This document shows positions 21,359 to 33,010 of a stretch of DNA of 64,000 nucleotides, in pieces (position 1 is the first letter of the stretch; every line of letters starts with the position of its first letter). This stretch comes from Tipula vernalis (Eukaryota > Arthropoda > Insecta > Diptera > Tipulidae): assembly GCA_958295665.1 (NCBI GenBank), contig OY282558.1, forward strand, positions 186,722,015 through 186,786,014, in the 5' to 3' direction. The translations under genes were made by a program, and so were the position numbers. The notes beneath the pieces were generated by a model. That model did not search any database. It saw only the letters and a list, made by a program, of their open reading frames with translations, and was not told the DNA's origin.

Positions 21359-24354
21359 TACACTCACCGGCATAGAAAACGGGCTAGCCTAAAAAAAATT
21401 TTTTTTCGATGGAAATATTTTTTGAAGCGCACTAGCTGGAAACAATAATAGAAAATATTATCAAACCAACTTTGTCTAGCCATGTTGTTACGACCGTCAT
21501 CGGTCTCCACCATGTTAAAAAAAATTGTTGAAATCGAAAAGTAAAAAGCAAATTAATATTCCTAGTTTATAATAATTCGCGCTTTGAAGGGTTTTTTATG
21601 CTCTTTTTTATGTTTTTAAAATTAAAAGTAATATTCCATTCATTTTGTCTAGAAACATATTTTGTGTTTTCTATGCATATTGAGAAGAGATTAATAAAAA
21701 ATTTTAATTCTCCACGTTCGTTATATCAAGTTGTGCGTACAGTGTAAAATGATTTCATGTCTATGTACATACTCGTATGTCATGTATTGCGAACTTTATT
21801 TAATTTCTTCTCTGTATTTTTCATCTGGAATATTCCTTTTGGTGATGTATTTCTATTTTCATCTACCAGATGGCAATACCTTAGGTCAAGGATAGAATGA
21901 AATTTGATATAGAGAATTATACTGAAACGTATAGCAAAATAAAATAGACTAGTAAAAAATTTCCATTTTAAAATAGTAAAAAGTAAAGTGAATACGAGCA
22001 CTAGGGCGAAATAAAAAAACAATTTTGGTTTTTAATATAAACAAAAACCTACAACTTTGTCAAACTTTTGTGTGATTATTTTAATAGTTAATATTTATAC
22101 CAACCGAAATGGTGACAACTTGCTGTGTGTCAAACTGCAATAATAAATTTACAAGAAATGCTTCTTTAAAATTTCATCGGTTTCTTAGCCAACCATCATT
22201 AAAAAGAAAATGGATTATTAAATTGAGACTGGGAAAAATACCATCAAAATGGTTCCACGTCTGTTTTTCCACCTAATAATGCGGTTTTTGCACCTAATAA
22301 CTTAAATTTATTTATTAATTTTTTTTTTTTTTTTCAAATCTTTAGTTGACATTTTGTTATAAAACCTAAACTCTAAAATTAATTTACAAATAACATTATT
22401 ACATAATTGATAAACTAAGAAGAAAACGATATGCGATTAAAATACGTAAAAGTAGTGTTAACTTATATAAAACCAGATTGAATTATTATTTTTTAATATT
22501 TATTTCGGTTGCTTAGCGCACGTAACATTTTAAGGTTAACACAAATGACAAATTTAAATCGATTTTAATAAAAAGAAACATTTATTTATTTATTTAAAAC
22601 AACTAAACACGCTAAGGATTCCATGTTTACCATTTCTGTTATTAGTGACATCACTTAAACATATTTTAAAATATGAAAATAATTTCATGTTATTTATTTC
22701 GCCATACATTTCTATACAAAACTTAAATGACAATTGTCATTCTATCCTTGACATATCGTGCTGCCTTAAAAAAAAGAGCGGCAAACATTTTAACTATAAG
22801 CATGCCCCATTGCTCTGGATGGAGGGGGTAAACATATTTGTGTACACGGCACGAACTCGATGAAGAGTGAAAATGTATGTTCGTCGTCGAGTGATTAATC
22901 GATTCGATCGTTGTATTTGGAAGAAAAAAGAAATTTTATATGAAACAACAAATAAATACAACGAAAAGAAAAAATAATCAAAAAACCTTAAGAGGGGAAC
23001 AAAAACAAATTGATAAAATGAGAGTATTTTTTTTTTAATTTTAAGAAATTAACAAAAAATAAATAATCAGTCTAGTTTTGATTTTCAAATAAATGAGTTG
23101 AGATTAGATTTTTGTAAAACAGTCTAGTTTTGAGTTTGAATAATGTCGAGTTTTTGATTGTAAAGGGATGTCAAGTTTTGGAATTTGGTAGTGGTACGTC
23201 GATGAACAACTTAATGATGTAAAAAATCTAGTGGATAAACCGTGAGCAAAGTGAAAAAAAAAAAAAAAAATCTTCGTCAAAACTGTCAGTTATACTATAT
23301 ACTAAATTGGTTATAAATATATACATTTTTTATTAAATTATTAATTAAGAGATAAACTAAAAAAAAAAAAGAGAAAATATTTTCTTTGCTTTGATATTGA
23401 AGCAGTATTCCCGCCCGTGAGGGCAGGGCAACCATTTTGAGAGGGTTCCTGCGACGGCGCTGGTAGCGGTGTGGCCGGACGGGCCGTATAAGGTATTCCA
23501 TTTTATGGAACAAACTGTACATTTTTTTCCCCTTTGTAATTAAATTAACGTAAAATTTTGTTCCTGGAATTTTCTTGGTAAATTTTAATGTAACGATTTT
23601 TTTTTTGCTTACTTTTTGAACCTCATTAAAGATTTAACAGTTTGTTCTTGAATTTATTTTTTTTATGTTTAAAATTTTTTGGCACTATATACATATTTTC
23701 TTTTCTTTTGGTTCGTGTTGGTACACAATTTTACTTTTCATCCCCATTCAGAGCAATATTTTCGCTTCGGCTTTTTTTAATTTTCAAATTTCCGCCAATT
23801 GTTGTTTCAGATTATTAAATTCCGCTATTTGTTGTCCGCTTTGGTATGGTTTGATGTTTGTAACGGTTTATTTGTGAATTTTTTTTTTTGCTTACTTGGA
23901 ACAGTGAATAGTGCTAATTAATTTATAACGTATAGATTCTGCGAAAAACATTTTTGGTGAATAATTTTGTGTTGTTATTTTTTTTTTGAGTACCGGTAGG
24001 GCTCGTTTGGCAGTCATGGCGGGGATCGACCGCTCCTGGTTTATTATTTCCTTAGCTGCTGAGGCCGTGGCAAAATGGTTTCAAATTTCCCTTTTCCCTT
24101 CTCATTTTAAGCTTCATGCGGTTATTCAAGCATGAGAATATGCCTGGAAAACTAGCTGGCTACTATACTGCACCAGACCTCTATTCTCATGTCTGTTACC
24201 GGAATCTCCTTGCGGGGTTTCGTTACAATGTAGCAGCCACATGGTTAGACAAAGTAAGCTATGAAAATATTTTCTAAGATTGTTTTGAATGACCTTGAAT
24301 TTAGTTTTTGTTTAACGTTTTCAGGGTGGCCCATTTTCTATGCCGGTGAGTGTA
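21359..24354. mobile_element. TA-bounded transposon with long inverted repeats
   Basis: Left end TA-CACTCACCGGCATAGAAAA (TA 21359-21360) and right end TTTTCTATGCCGGTGAGTG-TA (TA 24353-24354) are perfect inverted repeats over the outer 20 bp. Similarity continues inward about 130-150 bp, for example actttgtctagccatg near 21472 against its complement near 24240. The TA duplication points to Tc1/mariner, but I find no transposase inside. The 3-kb interior contains a THAP fragment, AT-rich filler and two GC-rich patches (23400-23485, 24000-24230), so it may be non-autonomous or mosaic. Confidence 0.75.
22109..22279 (+). pseudogene. THAP zinc-finger fragment
   Basis: From an ATG at 22109 the frame reads TTCCVSNCNNKFTRNASLKFHRF, KRKWIIKLRLG and WFHVC. 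These are the C2CH landmarks of a THAP domain: CxxxC, the FHRF and KW positions, and a late Cys, but the final CxxH is lost to a stop. THAP domains are the DNA-binding heads of transposases. This one resembles that at 28728, so it is probably a relic of a related ISL2EU/Harbinger element. Confidence 0.8.
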
Positions 24355-24369
24355 GTATATTGACATCAT

Positions 24370-25650
24370 TATAGTATACAGACAAAATATACTGGAAAGA
24401 ATATGAAGCGAAGTATATTTTATTCCGTACTGAAAAAATGGAGGATCTCTTGATCAATTTGTAATTAAAAACTGCAGCTCCAAAAGCTAGAAATTCCGCC
24501 TGACTGTCCGAGATTATATATTGTGAGATATTGAAGCAGATACCTACATCTCGATCGCAAGGTATTTGATTGAAAGACTGTCAGAAGTTGGAGACTTTAT
24601 CGATTATTCGATATAGAGTGGAAATAATTTATTTGGATTGCCTCTAAGAGCCGCCTCTGTACAGCAGTCGTTTACTAAATTTATGGCTTGACCATCAAGA
24701 CACTAGATCGTTGCATAGGTGATGTCGAAAAGTGAGTATGTTTAATCGGAATTTAAGGAGTTCATCCAAAAGGAGTAGTCACAATAAGAGTAAGCGAACT
24801 CCACCTTGGGACATCCTCTAGTAGCCGCAAACGTTACACTTTTTTACAAAAGGATTCAAGGGTGGAGGCTTCTATCCGTCTTACTTGTACTTGTTCATGA
24901 ATTACTTTAAATTTTGTATTATTAAAGACTCCCTAGAATGTCAATGAAGGAGTGTAATAGAACCTCTTTGGCCCGGAAAGTTGTTTCGATTTCTAATGTC
25001 AGTTCACATAGGGTCATTTCTGGTAAATACTCTGTCTGATATTGAGGGGATATTGAGTCTCCTTCCTTGATGTGATTGTTTCTCTTTATTAGATTGTTTC
25101 TTTCTAACAGATTCTAAAGGATTGCTGCATAGAAGTCTCCCCAGCTTAACCTTGCGCCATTCTTTACGAGTTACATTATACTGGGTACGAAGAGTTCAAT
25201 AGGTTGTCCAGTCGTTCAACTTCTTCATCTATTAAAAAGTTTTCGGAACCTCTTGCATTTTATTTTTCAGAGTATTGTTTCATCATAGAAGTTATTGCCT
25301 TGGTAAGGTAGTTGATATTGATAGGTAGACCAGTTTAATTGTCATGAAATCTCTCATTTTAAAGTAGCCAGTAAGTACCTTTTGATATTCTTACTATATT
25401 GTTAATTAAACAGAATACAAAATTTTGCTCACCTCTGATGTTGGTGCTACTGCTTCCTCAGACTATGTAGAGTGAATTAGCATCGCAACCGATAATGCAT
25501 TTTATTTGACGGTCATTTTTCTCCCTTGTAAAATGGGCTAATGCGATGTTTATAGTGCCTTTGCCTTCCCTTCGCTGTGATATCCATGGAAATAAAATGG
25601 ATAATTGAGAATATATCGTACGTCGAGCGTCATAGAATTGTTATCTTAAG
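24370..25650 (-). pseudogene. R1/LOA-type non-LTR relic (endonuclease to RT)
   Basis: The minus strand shows, 5' to 3': RQIKCIIGCDANSLYIV plus SSSTNIRGE near 25440-25515 (endonuclease GxDANxHH and WGSsdtNxRG block, both His lost), then long damaged linker, TFAATRGCPKVEF near 24800-24836 (start of the RT GCPQGGVLSP block), and degraded thumb-like sequence to about 24400. Many stops; only blocks are readable. It is similar in type to the plus-strand copy at 26743. Confidence 0.6.
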
Positions 25651-25699
25651 CCATTCTACTTCGTGTTAGATTAGCTTACCTAACCAACAATGGAAAAAT

Positions 25700-26051
25700 C
25701 AAAACCCTTAAATCAAGGGACACTGGGCTGCCGAAGCTTTGCTCTAACAGCGCTGTAACCTTTTGTGATGAGAATGAAACTTATGCTGTAAGTTACCAGT
25801 GTCTTCGATCGATGTAGATCTCAAAGCTTCCGTGCTTCTTTTGGCTCGGTTTAATCACTCTGGCTGTTCCTCAGGTCTGTTGTCCCCTTTTGGTATCTAT
25901 CTCCGCCCTTTTGTTTGAAATGGACATTATCACCTGGATGAGGTTACCTTTCCGTTCTTTATTCGTCATAATTTTCCAGTCCGTGCTCCATAACGAACGG
26001 TCACTATGATAAAATGTAAATATTTCAAAATTCAATGCTACAGTGTGAAAA
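25700..26051. other. non-coding, likely decayed retroelement 5' part
   Basis: Balanced base composition as in the adjacent relic, but no readable domain on either strand. Confidence 0.3.
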
Positions 26052-26310
26052 CACAAAATGGAACTATTTCTTATTAATTTATGCAATTTATTTCAACAAA
26101 AGTGGATAAAACGTTGTATGCCACTCGTGAGCAAAGAAATATTATCCACTCGGGATAATGTCCCACTCGGCTAGTGTCCGTTCTTTAAATTGTCATGGTG
26201 TACTTTAATTTAACTACTTTTTGGACAATTGAATATAGTTTTTCATTCAATTTGGCTACGAATAATTTTCCAATGACTACTCAACATTTTGATGTGGGTA
26301 ACTGAAGCAG
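26052..26310 (-). repeat. rearranged copy of the 3647-3930 module
   Basis: 26052-26165 is the reverse complement of 3647-3765, whereas about 26168-26310 matches about 3785-3930 in direct orientation. The two halves meet at cggctagtgtccg, close to the same boundary as in copy 1. Confidence 0.75.
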
Positions 26311-26742
26311 AGAATCTTTCGAATTTAAGCTTAAATTGTGCCCATTGGGAAAAATTAGTGCTAGTCCAGGAGCCGAGAAAACGGAAAAATAATTTTCCCA
26401 TTCCGCTTGAAAGACGGTAAAAAAATACAAAAACAAAACTTGATTTTCAGCGGAAACCAGAAAACATTAACCAAATAACTTAATTTTTCTAGTTGGAAAA
26501 TACAATGGAGAAATTTGTCCTTATCACAAAAATATAAATTTTAAAATTTTTCATTCATTAAATTGTGGAAAATGAAAATCAATCCATACTCCTAAATGAC
26601 ACTATATGGCATCAACCAAGACACATTTTGCGTTCAACAATTTCCAAATTGAACAATCAAAATAATGATTTAAATTATTTCCGACATAAAATGTTTAAGG
26701 GGATGACTCTGATGTTACTGTGGTGGAGAAGAGGCTGTAGAG
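26311..26742. other. non-coding upstream of retroelement endonuclease
   Basis: AT-rich. It could include the 5' UTR of the element that starts coding near 26743, but no promoter is recognisable. Confidence 0.35.
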
Positions 26743-27455
26743 ATGACACTGACATTTCTTCAAATCAACCTTCACCACTCTAAGGCAGCATCAGCTGCTC
26801 TAATTTTAAAAATTGGGAAAGAAGCGACAAATGTCGTCTTGATCCAGGAACCTTGGGTTACTGAAGACCGGGTACTTGGGCTCAAGACTTTCTATTATAG
26901 ATTAACGCAGGCGAAAAAAGAAGGTAAGGTTCGGTCGTGCATTCTCATTAACAATAACATAAGTTGTTTTCTGTTATCAAATTTCAGTAACGGAGATGTA
27001 GCAGCGGTCAGCACTGAGGTCGATAAACCAAACCTTTGGCTAGTATCACTTACCTAGCTTATGATGAAGTGGATACTCCAACAATCATTCTAGGTGGGCT
27101 AATCTTGGAGGCTCAGAAGCGTAAGGTCCGGGTTATCCTTGGGAGTGATGATAATGCTTATCACACGATCTGGGAAAGTACGGACACAAACGAATCAGGT
27201 GAGTTACTCCTTACATTTTAAGTACTAACCTTCATATATGTAACATAGGCAATAAGCCGACCTTTATAACTAGTAATAGACAGGAAGTATTGGATATTAC
27301 TCTTGTCTCAAGCTTTCTGACGGCTAGTTTATTAAACTGGAGAGTGTCGGAGGACCACTCCTTTTCTGATCATTGTTATCTTCAATTTGAAATGGACTTG
27401 ACTTCTCCAAAAAGTCCAATCTACAGACACAGGAGGAAAACCAACTGGGATACCT
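26743..27455 (+). pseudogene. LOA/R1-type retrotransposon endonuclease
   Basis: Target-nicking EEP endonuclease. FLQINLHHSKAASAAL (the catalytic Asn block), VVLIQEPWV (catalytic Glu), VILGSDDNAYHTIWEST and DTNESGELLL (the GxDxN and W block), PTFITSNRQEVLDITLVS, and WRVSEDHSFSDHC with the terminal His are all present, so every catalytic block is still visible although one position reads DDN. A frameshift near 27050 and a TAA at about 27220 separate three frames. It ends with YRHRRKTNWDTL, the usual start of the RT linker, and is cut there. Confidence 0.85.
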
Positions 27456-28514
27456 TGTAACGAATTGCTTGGGTCTGCGTTTAGACAACACCTGCAAACA
27501 ACACGTTATCAGAAAAATACTAAGCCAGGGACTTCAGGGCGGTCAGATTTTTGCCGGCTAAAGCTCAGGGAGTGGGGTGGGGTTTTCTGAAGTATGACCT
27601 AGCCTGTTTAGACCGCATAGATGAGAAGGAATTTTAAAACAGGGAAGGATACAATCACGTATCACTTACCATACATGAGCAAACTTACCACCTCATTCTC
27701 CAATCGTCAACACTATTCAGAACAAACAGCCATTATCAAATTAAAAAAATCAAAAAAAAAAGGTAAATAAATAAAAAGAATTGATTAAACCCATCACAAA
27801 GAAAGTTGAATGTATTTACACAATATAAAATAATTATATAATTACATTAATGGAAGAACAAATTTTAGAAGAAAAAAACTTAAAAATACCCATACCTAAG
27901 CTATCTAAAACCTACCATATATGCCTAGATGCTAAATATAATAAAAAAAATAAATCATCCTATCATTCTTATTGATATAAACTATATTTGAACTACAATA
28001 AAATACGCGAAAATTCAAAATGTCAAAAGATAATTGACCGTTATAATAAAAAGCGGTCCTAAACGGTAATGAAGATTCAATCTTAAGAATGATCTGCAGA
28101 TTTTAAGACATGAAATATAAAGATGTATAGTTATAAACTAATAATAATAGAAAAATTGTTAAATTAGTAATAATAAATGAAAACAAATAAATCGTATCTT
28201 TTAAATACATACTCGTTCGTTGTTGCTTGATGCCCCGTTGATGGTCGTTCTTGGCGAATATAATTTTTATTTTTTTTTTCCGTTTTATAGCATACAGTTT
28301 GTTAACAGAATTTTGACTTTTGTTAAATTATCGAACTACTGAGATAAACGTTTTTTTTTTGTATTTTTTTTTTTGCAACAAAAAATCACTTATAGTTTTT
28401 TGTACGGTAATCACACTAATTTATTAATTCCACAATGTGTTTATTTTATTTCAACTGACTTAAGACGTTATTCGTATTAATTTTAACTTGTCTAAATTAT
28501 TTATAACTTATTAG
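27456..28514. other. non-coding spacer
   Basis: About 27460-27660 is GC-balanced with a possible continuation of the retroelement linker; the remainder is very AT-rich. No gene found. Confidence 0.35.
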
Positions 28515-28727
28515 TATAGGAGGATTTTTCAAATAATTCGAAAGTTCACCACTAGTTGGTTAAAGGGGATAAACAAACTAAGAAGTGTCAATTTTGTATT
28601 AAAATTTCGTTGTTGAAAATTAAAACGGACGGAGAATAATATATTGTGAAAACATAAATTAATTTGTTGTATAACATTGCAAAAGTTATTTCATTTATTT
28701 AAATTTTCGTTGAAATTTTACTGTATA

Positions 28728-30161
28728 ATGGTGAAATACTGTTGTGTTCCCAACTGCAAATCAAAAGCAAAAAAAGGAAGCGGAATTAAATTCCACCAAT
28801 TTCCGAATGGCATAAAATTGAAAAAGCAGTGGATTGTAATCCTTCGTATTGGAAAAAAAATATCCATACACTCTACAGTGTGCAGTCTTCACTTTGCAGA
28901 TAGTGATTATCAAATTAATATATACAGGAGAGACACAGGTTCGAAAATAATATTTATAATTAAATTATTATCTCTTCAAAATAACCTTTATTTATTTTAG
29001 AACAAACTAATAAACTAAAAGCGGACGCAGTTCCGTCAGAAAATATCCCTGTAAGAGCTCATCAGGATATACAAAAACAAAAACGTAGGAAGATCGTTAG
29101 ACCAAATGTTCCAGTTCCGGAACCACTTTTGAGAGAATCCTTTAATTCGGATTTAAATGAACATTCAGAAATTAATGTGTCGCCATTATCTAGATTATCA
29201 ATTACTATTCTAGAGCCTACGGAGGTAAAATTTTTGTTACAGTTGAGTGAATAAATCTTATTTAAAATTAATTTTGTAGATTAAACCAGTTAGAACGGTC
29301 AGCATGTTCACTCAAACGGAAAATTCAAAGATGTCATATTCTACGGTAACGGACGCGGAACTGTTACAATATAGCGGAATGGATCGAAATCGATTTTTAT
29401 TTTTGGTTGATTTAATTGTTAGATATAACAGAATCTGTATAATAAGTTCTTTAACTGCTGAAGATCACGTTCTTTTACTTTTACTTAATTACCGAACCAA
29501 TTATAATTAAAGAACAATTGCGAGACATTTCGAGATTAGTCCCTCTAATGTTTCAAAATGTTTTATTTATATGAATAATTTACTTTATTCCACCTTGAAG
29601 CGAATAGATTTTTGGAATAACAGTGTTGATTCGAACCAATCCTATAGAGCAATAGTTGATTGCACAGAAATATTTGTTCAAAAATCCCAGAATCCTGTAC
29701 ATAACCAGTTGACATTTTCACACTATACGACAACTTTTAAAATTTTAGTATCCATAGATGAATTTGGTTTAATTACATTTGTTTCGGCAACTTACGGTGG
29801 ATCAATCAGCGATCGCGAAATAATCGTAAAATCGGGTTTTTTAACTAATTTGAAACCCAATGACTATATATTAGCCGATAGGGGGTTTGATTTTTCCGAT
29901 GTTTTAGAAGAGTTAAAGGTTGGTTTAAATATTCCACCTTTTCTACGCAATAAAAATCAGCTGTCAGAAGAGGAAATTATGGAGACCAGGTACATTGCCA
30001 ACCGACGAATTCTTGTTGAAAGAGTCATAGGGCGTGCAAAAATCAACAGAATCATTTCTGATACCATTCCCACTTATATGTGGCAGAACGCAAAGAAATT
30101 TATTTTTAACTGTTTCGTGTTATGTAATTTCCAAAAACCACTAAAAACTTTTTGTTTTTGA
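28728..30161 (+). pseudogene. THAP-DDE transposase, 3 exons, one nonsense codon
   Basis: Exon 1 28728-28938, intron 28939-29000 (GT..AG, 62 bp), exon 2 29001-29224, intron 29225-29279 (55 bp), exon 3 29280-30161; phases agree and yield about 438 residues. Residues 1-70 form a full THAP finger (CCVPNCKSK, GIKFHQFP, KKQWIV, VCSLHF). An HTH-like segment follows (RTIARHFEISPSNVSKCF). The DDE_4-type core shows YRAIVDCTEIFV (Asp 1), ATYGGSISDREI, YILADRGFDF (Asp 2) and RILVERVIGRAK (Glu). All three acids are present. The only break is an in-frame TAA at 29508-29510 just before the HTH segment. DNA cut-and-paste in the nucleus is the family role. Confidence 0.9.
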
Positions 30162-30451
30162 AATTAAATAATTTTTTATTAATAATTCAGTTTTAATAAA
30201 AGTAATAAATAAACTGAAAAACAAAATAAATTGAATTCATTATACAAAAATAAATAAACATAAGTGTATGTATTTCTATCACAAAAATAAAATAAAATGA
30301 TTTAATTCAATATTTAAATATAAGGCCACATATTCTTTATATATTATACTATAAAAAGCATTTATATATTTAATTTAGTATGAATACTAAGTAGTATCAC
30401 AGCTCTAAGGAACTTCATGTAACTAACATATTTTTGGGTTTAAATAAAATT

Positions 30452-32015
30452 TTAATATTTAAATTTATAGTAACTATCACAGAATTTTTTTTTATAATAG
30501 ACGGTTAGTTTATCTAACATTGAATCTGCGAATTCTTTGTTGTATTGGATCCGTTCAATGTAAAGCGATTGAGGGGTCCATACCACAAAGTCGCATTGTG
30601 TTATTCCTGTAACGTGCATTTGCAATTGTATTTGGTAAAAATACGAATGTGACTTAAAAAGTCCATTTTAGCTTAAAAATTTCGCCTCTGTGGGTAATCC
30701 CTCTCTTAGACTGTATGGACATTTTATTTCAATTATTAAATTTTTCTCGGAATTAATTCCATCCGGAGTAGCAGCTAAAAAATTTAAGTGAGGGTCTACG
30801 AAAATACCACATTCTTCGATTTTGTTTCCTGTAACGTCGCAATATTTTTTTCGAGCGACAGGTTCATTAGAAAGCCCCCATTTTATTGAGTTGGCAAATA
30901 TTGGAATACCTTGGATGTGATTTTTTAAAAAACTGTCCACAAATTTACCCGAGTTTGTGGTCCTTATTGCACTATGACAAATTGAAGCGGTAATTCGGGA
31001 GGATCTTACTTGAAACCACAATTTATTATGAACTCTTGTATTTTTTTCGATCCTTTTGATTTCTTTGGTGGTAACTTTATTGGTATTATTTAACATATAA
31101 TACTGCAGCCGCTCTGAGCAATAGTCATGATCTGCACAAAAAAAAGAAAAATTGGCGTAACGAGATGATAAAAACGGCGATTCAGTCTTAAAATTAATTA
31201 AAGAATTGATCGCATAGTTTGATATATTTGAACTATCCTGTAATGATTCAGTAATCCCGAGCATTCGATTTATAGACACATTTTCAAGGCTTCTTCCGGT
31301 TGGTCTATGCCATTTTTGGACCTTAGATGTGGCACTTAAAAATTTGGGTATTTTTCCTAAACGTGCAACAAAATAAAATTATTATATAAAGTTGTAATGC
31401 AGTATTATAGTATATTTACCTGAAACTACGTAGCACTCAATGGCATATAGTAGTGCCGAAACATGTTTACAAGCGGCACTTAGACCTGTACCAGCTGGGC
31501 AACCGCAATTAGCTTTGAGTATTTGAGCTCACAAGTCAAATGAACGTACACAACATACTCCACGTTTTTCTTCGTTTCTGCACTGCAGACACCTTTAAAA
31601 TAAAAGGTTTTTTTTTTTTTGAATAAAACTTATTCTTTTTATGAATTCATTGAAGAATAATCGGCGCCCCTTTTTTTCTCCAACACAAGCTTTTCTTTCA
31701 ATGAACCAATTGGAAATTATTGAATTTGATAGCCATTGTACGTGACTCTTCTCTGAGAGAATATCCAATTCGAAATAACCTTCGGTTGGGAAGTCACTAC
31801 TATCTACTGCTGGGACAACATTGGTTGAATACAATTTTCTGCTCAGGTTCACCGACTGCCATAGACGTAATCTAAAATAACTTAAATTAACTACTGCCTC
31901 AAGTATATTTTGCTAACATAACATACCTATTAATAAGGATTAATTTAGTTCCACTCGTTTTGGCACCGACAGCATTTAATTTTTGTTTCAATTGTTCTAC
32001 CGTTAAACCATCCAT
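30452..32015 (-). pseudogene. SAP-SWIM-YqaJ accessory nuclease of the ISL2EU element
   Basis: The start ATG at 32015 opens a SAP-like exon (MDGLTVEQLKQKL, LILINR) ending at a GT donor at 31926-31925. Exon 2 (from 31871) runs to about 31620, and a SWIM zinc motif lies at about 31440-31520 (CGCPAG, then ACKHVSALLYAIE). The C-terminal frame from 31372 to 30452 holds the YqaJ exonuclease fold: FQVRSSRITAS, SIKWGLSNEPVARKKY, FLAATPDGI and LIIEIKCPYS (catalytic Asp and ExK), then QLQMHVTGITQCDFVVW. Two nonsense codons are seen: a TGA just before the SWIM motif (about 31530) and a TAA after AKFLS (30668-30670). Its role may be processing of transposition intermediates; this is known only by family analogy. 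Confidence 0.85.
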
Positions 32016-32337
32016 AATCCAAAATTGAATAAATAATTAGATAAATTTATCGTAAAAAGATATACATATCTTAAAATTTGGGACTAAAACGAAGTTGATT
32101 TTTCGAACTAAAATAGAAAAAAAATTTTGTTAATTAAACTTAGAATGTAGTTTTTAATATTTTATAAACAAATTCCACTTACCTAATTATAATATTTGAT
32201 GAAAATTCTTTGATGATTCTACAATTAGTTATAATGATGTTACATGGGATTTCCTATGAAAATGTTTGAAATTTTACTTTTATCCCCCATACGTCGCGCT
32301 GTTGCGACAAACACTCGAAGTAAAAAATCCTCCTATA

Positions 32338-33010
32338 ATTGTTTTTATTTATTTCGTTAGTGTAATTCATTTTAACTTAACTATATATTAGGAACTCGTT
32401 TTTTTTTTTAAGAATTATTTTTACACAGAAAAAAAATACCACTCAACGACACAAAGTTTATTGTTTTATCTTCCTTTCATCAGGTTATAAAATTTCACTG
32501 ACCATAGGTATTGTTCTTTTCGTTCTCGAAATAATTTTTATTTTTGAATCACAAAATATTTAAATTACATGCAATATAGGTGTAATTATTTGTTTTTATG
32601 ATTTTAACTGAATACAATTACAATTTGTAAAGGCAATTGATAACAGAACAAAAAAAAAATATTATCAAACTAAAAAGTACTAAAGACTTTCAACTTTCTT
32701 TCTTTTCGATTCAAATTCGTAATTGTAAAAAAAAATTAAATAATTAAGAATAGCCTTTGCTGATCGAATTTATAAAATCAGCATCCGACTCAAAATCTAG
32801 CTATCAACTGACCTATCTCGGGTTTTTTTTTTTTTTTCATTTTAAGATTCCGATATTTTCATAATACCATTACAATAATTTAGCCCCCCTTAATCCAATT
32901 TCCCCGGAATTAATATTATTATTATTATTATTGTTTGGGTGTATGTACTCGTACAATACATTGTTTTTTTATTACAACCAGAAATATTTTTTTGTATCTG
33001 ATCCCTCAAT
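32338..33010. other. AT-rich spacer with simple repeats
   Basis: Contains a T16 run near 32824 and an (att)n run at 32911-32935. No gene. Confidence 0.5.

Larger units (their letters stand above)
28515..32337. mobile_element. ISL2EU/Harbinger-like DNA transposon
   Basis: TATAGGAGGATTTTT at 28515 is repeated inverted at the right end, finishing at 32337. Element about 28517-32335 with a 2-bp TA (or AT) duplication. Weaker similarity runs inward (ggggataaa in both arms). Two genes converge: a THAP-DDE transposase (plus) and a SAP-SWIM-YqaJ nuclease (minus), the gene pair typical of ISL2EU elements. It is the best preserved transposon of the window. Confidence 0.9.
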
